DNA of 64,000 nt from Emcibacter sp. (GCA_021774785.1 JAJFIQ010000026.1:310001-374000), one strand, 5' to 3'; shown: positions 34,274-45,238, counted from the first letter of the stretch. Notes: generated from the letters alone by a model not told the origin. A program made the numbers and translations.

Positions 34274-37200
34274 TTCGCTATTTTGCGTCACACCCAACCC
34301 TGGCTAATATCCTGATGATGGCAATCATTGCTATTGGTCTAAACTCGCTCCGGAGCCTGAATAAAGAATCCTTTCCCCTGATCAAACCGAGTAAAGTGCA
34401 GGTTATTGTCGCCTATCCCGGTGCCAGCCCCTCGGACGTGGAAGACGGGATTTGCAACCCGCTTGAGGATGCTACTGATGGGATCAGCTTTCTGCATGAG
34501 CAGGAATGTGATGCCCGTGATAATATGGCCATTTTCACACTGGAAATGCAGGAAGCGGGAAATATCCGTGAATTCACAGATGACATCAAAACAGAAATTG
34601 ATGCTATCCAGAATTTCCCTGATAATATAGAAGACCCGGTGATCAAACAGCTGGGCCGTATTAATGCGGTAGCCAATATTGCCATCACGGCAGACAAATT
34701 AACCCTTAGCGAGTTAAAGGCACTGGCGGAATATTACCGGGACCGCCTGATTGCCATGCCCGAAATCCCCATCGTTACCATGGCCGGTTTTTCAACCCAC
34801 CAATTACAGGTATTGATCCATCCCGATACCCAGAAAAAATATAATCTCAGTGTTCAGGATATTGCCGGTCTTATTGCGGGTCAGGCGCTGGAATTGCCAG
34901 TGGGGATATTGGAAGCCACGGAAACCTCCTATCAGATTAAATTTGATAATGTGCGCCAGACCATTGATGAGCTTGCCAGTCTGGTTATCCTCAATACGCC
35001 CGCCGGTGGTGAGATTAAACTGGGTGACGTCGCCAAAATACAGGATAATTTTGAAAAACCGGAAGATAGTATCGCACTCAATGGTAAACCCGCAGCCCTG
35101 CTGAAAATAAGCAAAAATACCATTGATGATACTTTAAAAGTTGCCGACGCCCTCAGTGCCTTTGTGGTGCGGGAAAATAAACTTCTTCCCAAAGAGACAA
35201 AGCTTACCATCGTCAATGATGCCTCTTCCTCGGTACGGGATCGCTTGCAGCTGCTCTTGACCAATGGCTGGCAGGGGCTGATTTTAGCAACCTTCATGCT
35301 GCTGCTGTTCTTTTCATGGCGTTATACTTTCTGGATAGCTTTAGGACTGCCCATATCATTTTTAGGTGGGCTGGCCTTGATGGTCGTCTTTGGGATCAGC
35401 ATCAATATGATATCCATGGTTGCCCTGCTTATGGCGATTGGTATTTTAATGGATGATGCCATCGTATTGTCTGAAAATATCGACCATGAATACCGCAAGG
35501 GTAAATCACCACTGGATGCGGCAGTTGACGGCACAAAAAAAGTCTTTCGCGGCGTTTTTGCCTCTTACCTCACATCGGCCATGCTGTTCGGCAGTCTGCT
35601 GATGATGAAGGGCGATATGGGGCAGATACTTGGTGTGTTACCTGTGGTTCTGTTGTCGGTCCTGACCATCAGCCTGATTGAGGCCTTTCTGGTCTTGCCA
35701 CACCATCTGAAGCAATCTCTGGTTCATGCCCACCATAAGGAACCACCAAAATGGCGCCAGAATTTTGAAGCCCAGTTTAGCAAATACCGTCACGCCGCCG
35801 GCGATGCCGCAAAAATGGCCATGCGTTTTCGATATGTAACCATCGGGATTGCTCTTGCCATGTTTATTTTCTCCATTGGCCTGATGGCCACCGGAATCGT
35901 AAAATTCAAGGCTTTCCCCGATCTGGAAGGTAATAACCTGGAGGCCAGAATTCTCTTGCCACAAGGCACCCCGCTGTCAGAAACCCAGAGGCTGGTGGGT
36001 AAATTGCTCACAGCACTGGAAAAAACCAATGCGGCCCTTAGCCAGAATGAAGATGAGGATCTGGTTAAAAATATACAGGTAACCTACGGCACTCATGGTG
36101 ATGTGCCGGAAAATGGCCCCCATCTGGCGACGTTAAGCATTGACCTGCTCAACACTGAAGAACGCAATTCAAAGATGAATGCCATAATCCAGAATTGGAA
36201 AGACAATACCGGTGCGCTGCCGGATGTATTAAATATTCAATATAAAGAACCACGTGTCGGCCCCGCCGGTCGCGCCATCCATATTCGCCTTAGCGGACAG
36301 AATCTGGATCAGCTGTCAGCCGCATCATGGGACACCCAGAACCAGCTAAGGGGTTACGACGGCGTGAGTAACCTGCTGGATGACCTCCGTCCCGGAAAAC
36401 CACAATATAGCATCAAACTGAAGCCGGGTGCGTTGGCGACGGGCATCACATCCCGCAGCATCGCGGCACAATTGCGATCTGCCTATCTGGACGTTAAAAT
36501 TGCTGAAATTTATAATGGCCGCGAAGCCTATGAAATAATAGCCAAGCTCCATAGCCCGGAAAATCAGGCATTGCGGGATTTTGATAATTTTACCGTATTT
36601 TCAAATAGCGGACAGGCTATTCCTCTCACCAGTATTGCCATCATAACCGAGACCCGTGAATTTTCACGTATTGGCCATATCAATCACCAGAGAACCGTAA
36701 ATATTTACGGTGATGTGGACGCAGATATTGCCAATACATCAGAAATCATCGCCAGCGTGCAACGCTTTGCGGACGTTCTGCAAGATCGATATCCTGAGAT
36801 TACCTTTAATTATAAAGGTGAGGTGGAGAATGGCACCGAAACCAGAATGTCTATTCTGTCAGGCTTCGGCCTTGGGGTATTCGGGGTCTTTCTGTTGCTC
36901 AGTTTGCAATTTGGCAATTACCGTGAACCGCTCATCGTCATGATCAATATCCCGCTCGCCCTGATCGGTGCCATATGGGGTCACATGATTATGGGGCTGG
37001 ATTTCACCCTGCCCAGCATGATCGGTTTTGTATCGCTAGCGGGGATTGTGGTCAATGATTCCATCCTGCTGGTGGAGTTTGTCAAATTTCGGGTCGCCGA
37101 AGGCATGGTTTTTCACGATGCGGCTCGACAAGCTGTTTATGATCGTTTTCGCGCTATCTTTCTGACTTCTGTTACCACCATTGCCGGCATGTCTCCCCTA

Positions 37201-37368
37201 TTGTTTGAAACCAGCACTCAAGCCCTGATCCTAGTGCCATTGGTCACCAGTATTGTCTTTGGTATGCTGACTTCCACCGTTTTGATCCTGCTGGTACTCC
37301 CCGCCCTCTATGCCATTATGGAAGATGTCGGTTTTGTTAAATTAACGGCAAAGACAGAGCCGGTCTGA
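34270..37368 (+). CDS. RND efflux permease (AcrB/HAE family)
   Basis: 1032 residues with twelve membrane helices and two large periplasmic loops. N-terminal TM1 is followed by the porter domain (VIVAYPGASPSDVEDGI). TM4 has the paired proton-relay aspartates (MAIGILMDDAIVLSENIDHE). TM10 reads SLAGIVVNDSILLVEFVKF, where AcrB has a lysine, so the relay differs from classical drug pumps. Driven by the proton gradient, it would export drugs, lipids or metabolites; substrate unknown. Confidence 0.93.
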   Translation: MIRYFASHPTLANILMMAIIAIGLNSLRSLNKESFPLIKPSKVQVIVAYPGASPSDVEDGICNPLEDATDGISFLHEQECDARDNMAIFTLEMQEAGNIREFTDDIKTEIDAIQNFPDNIEDPVIKQLGRINAVANIAITADKLTLSELKALAEYYRDRLIAMPEIPIVTMAGFSTHQLQVLIHPDTQKKYNLSVQDIAGLIAGQALELPVGILEATETSYQIKFDNVRQTIDELASLVILNTPAGGEIKLGDVAKIQDNFEKPEDSIALNGKPAALLKISKNTIDDTLKVADALSAFVVRENKLLPKETKLTIVNDASSSVRDRLQLLLTNGWQGLILATFMLLLFFSWRYTFWIALGLPISFLGGLALMVVFGISINMISMVALLMAIGILMDDAIVLSENIDHEYRKGKSPLDAAVDGTKKVFRGVFASYLTSAMLFGSLLMMKGDMGQILGVLPVVLLSVLTISLIEAFLVLPHHLKQSLVHAHHKEPPKWRQNFEAQFSKYRHAAGDAAKMAMRFRYVTIGIALAMFIFSIGLMATGIVKFKAFPDLEGNNLEARILLPQGTPLSETQRLVGKLLTALEKTNAALSQNEDEDLVKNIQVTYGTHGDVPENGPHLATLSIDLLNTEERNSKMNAIIQNWKDNTGALPDVLNIQYKEPRVGPAGRAIHIRLSGQNLDQLSAASWDTQNQLRGYDGVSNLLDDLRPGKPQYSIKLKPGALATGITSRSIAAQLRSAYLDVKIAEIYNGREAYEIIAKLHSPENQALRDFDNFTVFSNSGQAIPLTSIAIITETREFSRIGHINHQRTVNIYGDVDADIANTSEIIASVQRFADVLQDRYPEITFNYKGEVENGTETRMSILSGFGLGVFGVFLLLSLQFGNYREPLIVMINIPLALIGAIWGHMIMGLDFTLPSMIGFVSLAGIVVNDSILLVEFVKFRVAEGMVFHDAARQAVYDRFRAIFLTSVTTIAGMSPLLFETSTQALILVPLVTSIVFGMLTSTVLILLVLPALYAIMEDVGFVKLTAKTEPV

Positions 37369-37432
37369 TCTTGTCATTGGATGATATGCTTGGTAAAGTG
37401 GTGCTGAATAACGATAGATCCTGATCCTAACT

Positions 37433-40165
37433 ATGCCTGAACCACTTTTTAATTTTCCTGACCCTTTTGAGGTTCTGTCCCGCTTGCCTGCATTGGTTGT
37501 CGGGCCGGATCATGGTACCGTTCTGACCCCAGACGGCGAAGTTGTGGAATATGACCTGCCCGACCTGAAAAAAATTGTCCGGGATCAGGCTTTCCTGATT
37601 TGTAATCAACGCGTGTCAAGCCGACGGCTGGGCAAGGTCGCTTTCAGGGCTTTTGATGTTTTGGAACTTTTTGCCTTTATCAGGCCCGCACAATTCTGTC
37701 TGCCTCTGCCTTTTGGGCTGGAAAAAGCGCTCAACCTAAAGGCTGCGGGTGATAGTCAGGAAGATAACGCCTTTGTCATACTGCAATCTGCACAAGGGCT
37801 GTTTCAGGAACTTACGTCTCCAGATTATATCTATGCAGAGGGTGCCGCCTCCAGCGCAAAGAGCATGGCCGATACGGGCTGGCTCTGGGGGCCGCTCATT
37901 CTGGGCGCCCTTGGCATTGATCCAAAAAACCAAGGCTACCATGTGTGGAATCACCTGTCCGAGTGGCAAGAAACTGCCCCGCCACCGCCACCGGGTATTG
38001 ATCCGGTAAGTGAGGCGGAAAGCCTTGCCCGGCTTCATGATTTACTGGGGCCGAATGCGGAGGAACGCCAGAGCCAGAAAGACTATGCCGCCCTGACCAC
38101 ACAAGCCTTCCTGCCGCCGGAAAATGCCGATGAGCCAAGATTAATCCTTGCCGAGGCCGGAACTGGTATCGGCAAAACTCTGGGCTATATTGCACCGGCA
38201 AGTTTATGGGCAGAAAAGAATGATGGCACTGTCTGGCTTTCCACCTATACCAAAAATCTGCAACGACAACTTGATCAGGAGATGAATAAGCTTTATCCCG
38301 ATCCCTTACTCAAAAAAGATAAAGTGGTCATTCGCAAGGGACGTGAAAATTATCTTTGCCTGCTGAACCTTCAGGAACTATCACTGGGTGCCGTACAGCC
38401 ACAGGGGCGTATACTGTTGGGGCTTGTGTCGCGCTGGGCCAGATACAGTCGGGATGGTGATATGATCGGCGGTGATTTTCCGTCATGGCTGAGTGAAAAT
38501 TTTGGTGGTAACCGCCTGTCACAACTGACCGACAGAAGGGGGGAATGTGTCTATTCTGCTTGCGCTCATTACCGGAAATGCTTTATTGAGAAAGCCCAGC
38601 GCAAGGCCAAAGGCGCCGACCTTGTCATCGCCAATCATGCCCTTGTCATGGTGCAATCCGCCACCCGCCGGGGTGAGGCGGATCTGCCAAGCCGTTATGT
38701 CTTTGACGAGGGACATCATCTCTTTGATGCCGCAGACAGTGCCTTTTCTGCTCATTTGACGGGTCAAGAGGGGCTTGAATTGCGCCGCTGGATCAGGGGG
38801 GCCGAAGAGACGCGCCGCCGTGGTAAAGGACTGAAGGGTCGTGTAGAAGATCTGATCAGTGATGATGACAATGCAAGACGACTGCTGGAACAGGTCATAA
38901 CCGCCGCCCGCTGCCTTCCTGCCGATGGCTGGCATGGCCGAATTATGGATGATAGCGCCTTTGGGCCTACGGAAAAATTCTTAGAACTCGTGCGAAACCA
39001 AATACTGGCCCGAAGTGATGGGTTTGATAAATACCACAGTCTGGAAACGCCCGTAGGGCATCTTACCGACGATCTGCTTGATATGGCTGGGGAGCTTCAT
39101 GCCTCACTTGGAGATTTGGTTTTGCCTTTGAAAAAGCTCGCAACAACATTACTCAAAAAACTGGATAACGAAGCCGAGGAGCTGGACAGCGGCCTGCGCG
39201 CCCGCCTTGAATCCGTATCCCGGACCCTCAAAAGACGGGCGGAAACTATCGCGGATGGCTGGATGCCCATGCTGATCAGCCTGAAAGGCGAAATGAATGA
39301 AAATTTCGTCGACTGGTTTGAACTGGACCGTATTCAGGGGCGGGAGATAGATTGCGGTATGTATCGCCATTGGATCGACCCGAGCCTGCCCTTTGTGGAA
39401 ACCGTACTGAAACCGGCTCATGGTGCTGTTATTACTTCTGCCACCTTGCGTGACCGGACCGATAGCGACAACCCCGACGTTGAATGGCACGCAGCAGAGG
39501 TCCGAACCGGAGCGGCACATTTAATCAGCCCCAGCCGCCGTCAAAGTCTGAAATCACCCTTTAATTATACCGAGCAGAGCCGCATTTTCATTGTCAATGA
39601 CATGAACAAACGCGACCTTGATCAACTGGCCGCCGCCTATCGGGAACTGATGCTGGCATCCGGTGGGGGGGCATTGGGCATATTTACCGCCATCAGCCGC
39701 CTGCGCGGCGTTCATGAACGGCTAGAGCCTCATATGGAACAAAATCATATCCCGCTTTACGCACAACATGTGGACCCGATTAATGTGGCAACCCTAGTTG
39801 ATATTTTCCGGGATATTGAGGATAGCTGCCTTTTGGGGACGGATGCGGTACGTGACGGTGTTGATGTACCGGGACCATCGCTCAGGCTGTGCGTGTTTGA
39901 TAAAGTGCCTTGGCCGCGTCCGACCCTTCTGCATAAAGCCCGTCGGCAACAGTTCGGCAAACAAACCTATGACGATTTGATCACTCGCCTGCGCCTGAAA
40001 CAGGCTTACGGACGGCTGATCCGCAGACGAACGGACAAGGGGGTATTTGTTATGCTGGACGGGGCCACACCAACGCGCCTGCTCACCGCCTTTCCGGAAG
40101 ATGTCATTGTTGAGCGGGTCGGTCTTGCTGAGGCGATCCACAAAACAAAGGAATTTTTACTCTGA
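37433..40165 (+). CDS. ATP-dependent DNA helicase of the DinG/XPD family
   Basis: 910 residues. A 230-residue N-terminal extension typical of alphaproteobacterial members precedes helicase motifs: Walker A AEAGTGIGKTLGY (about residue 242), DEGH in YVFDEGHHLF, and motif VI QAYGRLIRRRTDKG. Four cysteines of a 4Fe-4S cluster lie between motifs I and II (YLCLLN, GECVYSAC, KCFIEK). Such enzymes unwind forked DNA, D-loops or R-loops 5' to 3'. Its last 9 bp overlap the convergent M48 gene. Confidence 0.88.
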   Translation: MPEPLFNFPDPFEVLSRLPALVVGPDHGTVLTPDGEVVEYDLPDLKKIVRDQAFLICNQRVSSRRLGKVAFRAFDVLELFAFIRPAQFCLPLPFGLEKALNLKAAGDSQEDNAFVILQSAQGLFQELTSPDYIYAEGAASSAKSMADTGWLWGPLILGALGIDPKNQGYHVWNHLSEWQETAPPPPPGIDPVSEAESLARLHDLLGPNAEERQSQKDYAALTTQAFLPPENADEPRLILAEAGTGIGKTLGYIAPASLWAEKNDGTVWLSTYTKNLQRQLDQEMNKLYPDPLLKKDKVVIRKGRENYLCLLNLQELSLGAVQPQGRILLGLVSRWARYSRDGDMIGGDFPSWLSENFGGNRLSQLTDRRGECVYSACAHYRKCFIEKAQRKAKGADLVIANHALVMVQSATRRGEADLPSRYVFDEGHHLFDAADSAFSAHLTGQEGLELRRWIRGAEETRRRGKGLKGRVEDLISDDDNARRLLEQVITAARCLPADGWHGRIMDDSAFGPTEKFLELVRNQILARSDGFDKYHSLETPVGHLTDDLLDMAGELHASLGDLVLPLKKLATTLLKKLDNEAEELDSGLRARLESVSRTLKRRAETIADGWMPMLISLKGEMNENFVDWFELDRIQGREIDCGMYRHWIDPSLPFVETVLKPAHGAVITSATLRDRTDSDNPDVEWHAAEVRTGAAHLISPSRRQSLKSPFNYTEQSRIFIVNDMNKRDLDQLAAAYRELMLASGGGALGIFTAISRLRGVHERLEPHMEQNHIPLYAQHVDPINVATLVDIFRDIEDSCLLGTDAVRDGVDVPGPSLRLCVFDKVPWPRPTLLHKARRQQFGKQTYDDLITRLRLKQAYGRLIRRRTDKGVFVMLDGATPTRLLTAFPEDVIVERVGLAEAIHKTKEFLL

Positions 40166-41418
40166 CAGTTGTCCGTCCAAAACAGGCTGCATAGCCGCCT
40201 TCCAGTTCATGGCCATCCAGACCCGACTTCTGGGTGAGGGATGATCATAAAAAATAACCTCCTCCCAATAGCCCGGGTTAACTTTGCGGTATGTGCTGGT
40301 TTTCATGGCAATCGTGGCCCAGGCATCCGGCTGGTGGGTCAGATTTATGGCAAACTGGTCCGCCTTGACTTCATGGCTGCGGACTATGCCGTTCAAAACC
40401 GGAGTCATCAGAAACATATAAATCCCAAATAAAAGCATAAATACAGGCCACCCTGCAATATCACCGATATCTCTAATCTGCCATCCTTCGCCATATCTTT
40501 TTAACAAACCTGCAAATGTCCAATGGACAAAAAGAAAGCCAAACATGAATATAATGGCAAAATACAGCAGCATTTCATAAATCTGACCCATAGCATAATG
40601 TCCGATTTCATGGGCCATCACAGCTTTGACCTCTACTGGCGTGCTCTGGTTCAGAAGATTATCATTGAGGGCAATGCGCATAGTGCCGAAAAGGCCGCTT
40701 ACATTGGCGGAAATACGATCCGACTGTTTGGATTCATTGACCTGATAGATGTGATCGGTCTTGATACCGTTGGCCCGCGCCATGGCCAGAATTCCTGCTT
40801 AAGGGGTCCGTCTTCCATCTCCGTATAGTCATTAAACAGCGGAGCGATGAACACGGGCGAGATAACCAGCATGACCACAATCATGCCAAACAACACCCCC
40901 GTTCCCCATATCCACCATCTCTGACCCGTCTTGCGGATCACCGGATAAAAAATCGACAGGCCGATGGATAGCATGATAATTGACACAGCGTGCGATTTCA
41001 ATTCATCGCCAAACCATTCTCCCAAAGCCATGTTGGACAGGCCGTATTGATGTTCCCTGTAAAAATTTTCATAAATTGAAATGGGCAAATAAACGACAAA
41101 CTCAAGCACAGAAAAAAGCGCAACAAACAACGGAATCTGTATCCATATTCTTTTGGATATCTTTTCAGCCAGATCGCGGATTTTAACACTGAACAAGTAG
41201 CGCAAAATCAAAAGGCTGGCCCCGACCATATAGATGAAATTCCACAGGATTAACCAGTATCCACCTTCAAAATACGCATCTGAGCGCCCCTTATCCTCAA
41301 TAGTGATACTATTAATATACTGATCCGTTGCCGCAACCGGATCAAACACATCCCCTGCAATGGCCCATCCTGTCATACTTAAAAATACCAGCAATACTGA
41401 AAGGCATATTCTGATCAT
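40157..41418 (-). pseudogene. M48 (Ste24/CAAX-type) membrane metalloprotease interrupted by a -1 nt frameshift
   Basis: Two overlapping frames make one protein of about 420 residues, the usual Ste24 length. The upstream frame (41418 to 40699) has a signal-like first helix, several membrane helices and ends KQEFWPWRGPT; homologues read KQEILAMARANG at that point. The downstream frame (to 40157) continues MARANGIKTDHIYQ, with the zinc motif VMAHEIGHYAMG and the third ligand SHEVKADQFA. Restoring one A in the GAATTC at 40789-40794 (GAAATTC) rejoins them. This is either a real disruption or a sequence error; all catalytic residues remain, so decay, if real, is recent. Confidence 0.83.
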
Positions 41419-41446
41419 TCTCTATCCCCTATCCCATTGTGATCAT

Positions 41447-42745
41447 TCAAGCATTATCTTTGTATCGGCTGCTCTTGGGTCTGGAATGATCCAACAATCG
41501 ACCCTTTTCCCCCAGAAAAAATGGCTTCCATAACCCAATGCCAACCGGCACCGCCACATTAAGGGCAAAAGCGGTGACCATCAATGTGTAGAAAACCTCC
41601 GTCGTAATGATGTTATTTTGCACATAGGCGATATCCATCACTACAAAAGCCAGTTCCGCCCGACCCAGCATACCAATGCCGATCATGACACTTTCCCGCC
41701 AGACAAAACCGCCGGTATATTTTGCCGCCATCGCAGCTGATACTATCTGCGAGAAGAGCAAACCCGATGTCAGGATGGCCACCTGTGGAATGATGGTCAT
41801 GAAAAGATCCATATCAAAGATTATTCTGGTGCCAAGCTCGACAAAAAATACCGGACCAATCCATGAGAAAGCCACATTATCAATGATTTTTTTGGTATTT
41901 TGATAATGGTCCACATTGGGATTATCCCGGAATTTGAAATATTCCTCTTTCAGGATCAGGCCCGCCATATAGGCCCCAACCGCCGGATGAAAACCAAACT
42001 CATGGGCCAGAAGCCCCGCCAATATAGCCACCAGCAATACGGTTAGCGTGGTGTTTTCCCCTTTGCCAAAGGACAATAACTGCTTCACACCATGGCTGCC
42101 GATGAAGGGCATTTTGGAAAATAATCTGTTGGGGTTTTCCGGCATTATCCAGATGCCCACAATAGTGATAATGATAAAAAATGCCGCCGCTTTGCCAGCT
42201 ATTTCCGCAATGCCCCAGGGCGTTAGCATGGCATCCCCCGTGGCAATGGGCACCAATATGGCCACAAAGACAAGCGATGCAATGTCATCCAGTATGGCTG
42301 ACGTCATGATGCCCTTGGCGGCCAAAGTTTTATTCAGTCCGGCTGATTTCAGGGACACCATCGTTAAGGAAACCGCCGTTGCTGTCATGGCAAGACCACA
42401 CATGATGGATATATTGGTATCCGCCCAAAAATACTGGGCCACCGAATAGGCGGTAAAGAAGGGCGCCAATGCTCCGAACAGGGCAATGCCCCAGCTACGC
42501 TTAATGCTTTTGATGAAATCGCTGGTGCTTTCCTCGAAGCCAAGGGCAAACATAATGATAATGATGCCCAGTTCGGCAAATACCCTGATAAACGGGTCGC
42601 TAACCACTGGCAACACGCCGGTATTTACCAACACCGCGCCCATAAAAAGAAAAAACAAAACCGGTGTCATGCGGGTTTTATCGGCCAAAACAGACGCTAC
42701 GAACACCGATGCCCATATAATGGCCAGATAAACTAAAGATTCCAC
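41447..42745 (-). CDS. Cation:proton antiporter (CPA2/Kef-type)
   Basis: 432 residues with about twelve hydrophobic segments and no cytoplasmic TrkA domain. Motifs include VFVASVLADKTRMTPVLFFLFMGA at the start, ATAVSLTMVSLKSAG with TSAILDDIASLV (the paired aspartates of the ion site), and GAYMAGLILKEEYF. It would exchange Na+ or K+ for H+ in the inner membrane. It is separated from both neighbours by 30-40 bp and is probably its own unit or follows the PhzF gene. Confidence 0.88.
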   Translation of the reverse strand: MESLVYLAIIWASVFVASVLADKTRMTPVLFFLFMGAVLVNTGVLPVVSDPFIRVFAELGIIIIMFALGFEESTSDFIKSIKRSWGIALFGALAPFFTAYSVAQYFWADTNISIMCGLAMTATAVSLTMVSLKSAGLNKTLAAKGIMTSAILDDIASLVFVAILVPIATGDAMLTPWGIAEIAGKAAAFFIIITIVGIWIMPENPNRLFSKMPFIGSHGVKQLLSFGKGENTTLTVLLVAILAGLLAHEFGFHPAVGAYMAGLILKEEYFKFRDNPNVDHYQNTKKIIDNVAFSWIGPVFFVELGTRIIFDMDLFMTIIPQVAILTSGLLFSQIVSAAMAAKYTGGFVWRESVMIGIGMLGRAELAFVVMDIAYVQNNIITTEVFYTLMVTAFALNVAVPVGIGLWKPFFLGEKGRLLDHSRPKSSRYKDNA

Positions 42746-42787
42746 AAAATATCCCTCTTTTAGTAACTTATATTCTTAATTACCTTA

Positions 42788-43597
42788 TCACACAAAAATA
42801 CTGCCTTTTAAATAGGTGATTGCATGACCCGCCATATGGACCCGCGCCTTATCCTTTAAATATAGACATTTCAGGTCACCGCTGCGGGTTGAGATTTGAC
42901 GGGCAGATAAAGTTGTCTTGTCCAACCTTTCAGCCCAATAAGGGACCAGTGTACAATGGGAAGATCCTGTTACCGGGTCTTCCGGAATGCCTTGGCTGGG
43001 AACAAAGAAGCGCGATACAAAATCCAAATCCCGCTGATCGGAAGGGGCGGTAACGATTATTCCGACATCATTAATTCGGGATAATTTCTCCATATGCGGG
43101 TTCAAGGCGGCCACTTGTGCCTCCGTCTCAAATACAGCCATATGGTCCCGCGCTAAAAAAAGCTGTTCCGGTTCTGCTCCCAAGGCCTGTACCATATCCT
43201 CAAAAACATCAATCTGTTCACCGGCACGTGCAGGAAAGTCAAGCTGTAATCGCCCATCCGGCTGGCGGCTTACGGTCAATATTCCGGCTTTTTCCGTACT
43301 AAATTTAAGCGTATCTTGATACCAGTCCAGCTCTTTATACAGCACATGGGCCGCCGCCAATGTAGCATGTCCACAAAGGTCGATTTCCGCTGCGGGGGTA
43401 AACCAACGCAGATGAAAATCCACCTCATCGTCATCAGCCCGCACAAAAAATGCGGTTTCTGACAGGTTGTTTTCCATGGCAATATTTTGCATAACGGCCA
43501 CCGCAAGCCAATCGGCCAGAGGGACAACCGCCGCCGGATTTCCCCGAAAGGCCACCGCCGTAAAGGCATCAATCTGATATATACTATATTCCTGCAT
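42788..43597 (-). CDS. PhzF-family isomerase/epimerase-like protein
   Basis: 269 residues. The start YQIDAFTAVAFRGNPAAVV is the PhzF signature, followed by MENNLSETAFF with the catalytic Glu, LCGHATLAAAHVL and ITGSSHCTLVPYW-like PVTGSSHC. The fold resembles diaminopimelate epimerase, and members isomerise small metabolites; without other phz genes a phenazine role is not implied. It lies just after the GST gene on the same strand (18 bp), likely cotranscribed. Confidence 0.92.
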   Translation of the reverse strand: MQEYSIYQIDAFTAVAFRGNPAAVVPLADWLAVAVMQNIAMENNLSETAFFVRADDDEVDFHLRWFTPAAEIDLCGHATLAAAHVLYKELDWYQDTLKFSTEKAGILTVSRQPDGRLQLDFPARAGEQIDVFEDMVQALGAEPEQLFLARDHMAVFETEAQVAALNPHMEKLSRINDVGIIVTAPSDQRDLDFVSRFFVPSQGIPEDPVTGSSHCTLVPYWAERLDKTTLSARQISTRSGDLKCLYLKDKARVHMAGHAITYLKGSIFV

Positions 43598-43614
43598 GTC
43601 TGATCTCTAATGTG

Positions 43615-44286
43615 CTATGTAACGATCATTTTTTTGCCCGCTTGGGCGGTTTTTTCACCCCCTGCGGAGGGTGGTGTATTAACACCTTTTTCTGCGGCAG
43701 GGCGGGCGGCAATGCGGTCAACCCAGGCCCTTAAATTTGGCAGATCGTCTATTTCCACTCCGGCCCATTCATAGGAACGTACCCAACTCCAGTTAGCTAT
43801 ATCGGCTATTGAATATTCGCCGCGTCCGGCCCCTGCCAGATAATCTTTATCCTTAAGCTGAGTATCCAGAACCGTGTAAAGCCGCTTGGTTTCATTCTGG
43901 TAACGATCAATCACTGGCTGAATTTTCTCCGGGAAATAGCGGAAAAAAACATGGGCCTGCCCCTGCATGGGACCAACGCCAGACATCTGAAACATAAGCC
44001 ACTGCATAACATCCATGCGTCCCTTAACATCGGCTGGCATCAGCATCCCTGTTTTTTCCGCCAGATAAATCATGATCGCGCCGGATTCGAATATCACCAG
44101 ATCATCGTTATCCCGATCAACTATTGCCGGAATCCGCCCGTTAGGATTTAACGCTAGAAATTCCGGTTTTTTCTGCTCGCCGCCCATCAGGTCAAGATGG
44201 TGAACGTTATAATCAAGGCCCATTTCCTCTAAAACGATGGAGACCTTGTATCCATTTGGTGTTGCCGCCGTATATAAATCAATCAT
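43615..44286 (-). CDS. Glutathione S-transferase, Nu class (YfcG/Ure2p-like)
   Basis: 223 residues. N-terminal thioredoxin-like domain with [14 protein letters not shown] (the Nu-class TPNGxK motif), then [15 protein letters not shown] and a helical domain with [13 protein letters not shown]. Nu-class members work as disulfide-bond reductases with glutathione. It is preceded by a GNAT gene 16 bp away on the same strand. Confidence 0.9.
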   Translation of the reverse strand: MIDLYTAATPNGYKVSIVLEEMGLDYNVHHLDLMGGEQKKPEFLALNPNGRIPAIVDRDNDDLVIFESGAIMIYLAEKTGMLMPADVKGRMDVMQWLMFQMSGVGPMQGQAHVFFRYFPEKIQPVIDRYQNETKRLYTVLDTQLKDKDYLAGAGRGEYSIADIANWSWVRSYEWAGVEIDDLPNLRAWVDRIAARPAAEKGVNTPPSAGGEKTAQAGKKMIVT

Positions 44287-44302
44287 GTTTTTTCCTTAAT
44301 AT

Positions 44303-44866
44303 TTAAGCTCTGGAAATATAATCCCATCCGAGTTCGCCCAGACATAGACATTTTTCCTGACACTTGGCGCCAATTTTTTCCGCAACAGAAACAGAAGCCA
44401 CATTTGCCTGCGCCATTACCGAATGCAGTTCGGGAAATTTCTGTATTTTCAAGCCATGCTCTTTCATGGCTGCCGCAGCTTCTGTTGCATAGCCTTTGCC
44501 CCAGCCCTTCCTTAAAAAAGTATACCCAAGCTCATGAATTGGCGTCGCCTCCACCCCTTCAGGTATGGCCTTGGGATCAATATAATAAGATGGCATGCCT
44601 TGTTCCCGGATACCATAAAAAAAACTGATACCACAACGCCCTACAGGTTTATTTTCTTCTTTTAAAATCACAATGCGTTGCCCAACACCATGCTGTTCTC
44701 GGGTTTCCTGCAATCTTTTCAGGTAAGTCATATTTTCTTCATGGGTTCGTACCCGACCCAGAATATAGCGCATGACAAGATCATCACCATGTAACTCATC
44801 CAGAAAATCAATGTCCTGTTCCTCAAAGGGTCTTAAAATAAAACGATCCGTTTCCACTATAGTCAT
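44303..44866 (-). CDS. GNAT-family N-acetyltransferase (RimJ/RimL type)
   Basis: 187 residues. The start ETDRFILRPFEEQDIDFL, the central GRCGISFFYG and the acetyl-CoA loop LGYTFLRKGWGKGYATEAAAAM (Q/RxxGxG/A pattern) match the RimJ subfamily. It acetylates an N-terminus or small amine; the target is unknown. It follows the Rieske gene on the same strand by 9 bp. Confidence 0.9.
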   Translation of the reverse strand: MTIVETDRFILRPFEEQDIDFLDELHGDDLVMRYILGRVRTHEENMTYLKRLQETREQHGVGQRIVILKEENKPVGRCGISFFYGIREQGMPSYYIDPKAIPEGVEATPIHELGYTFLRKGWGKGYATEAAAAMKEHGLKIQKFPELHSVMAQANVASVSVAEKIGAKCQEKCLCLGELGWDYISRA

Positions 44867-44875
44867 AATTACTCC

Positions 44876-45238
44876 TCAACAGGCTATGATGTTACCATCT
44901 TTCAGGTTAATTTCTACGCTGGTCAATGATTGCCCGTTACAGGGGCCGCCAAGACATTGGCCGGTTTTAATATCAAATAGAGCCCCGTGATTTTGGCATA
45001 TGAAATATTTACCGGATTTCTCCGTAAAAACCCCCGCGTTCATATTCAGTGGTATATAAGCATGGGGGCAACTATTTTCATAGGCATATACTTCATTGCC
45101 CATGCGCTGAATGAAAATCTCACGGACCTCATCACCCGCACGGTAGATAAATTCCTTCGCTCTTCCGTCCACAATATCCGTCAAGGGGCAAAGAATTTCA
45201 CCAGACTTCGGGCCCCCCGGAATATCACTGGCCTTCAT
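44876..45238 (-). CDS. Rieske [2Fe-2S] domain protein
   Basis: 120 residues. The cluster ligands are clear: NSCPHAYIPLN (CxH) and FICQNHGALFD (CxxH), about 25 residues apart. There is no membrane helix, so it is a soluble ferredoxin-type Rieske protein. Its ATG follows the TGA of the yciI-like gene directly, so the two are translationally coupled. A role as electron carrier for an oxygenase is possible, but none is adjacent. Confidence 0.9.
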   Translation of the reverse strand: MKASDIPGGPKSGEILCPLTDIVDGRAKEFIYRAGDEVREIFIQRMGNEVYAYENSCPHAYIPLNMNAGVFTEKSGKYFICQNHGALFDIKTGQCLGGPCNGQSLTSVEINLKDGNIIAC

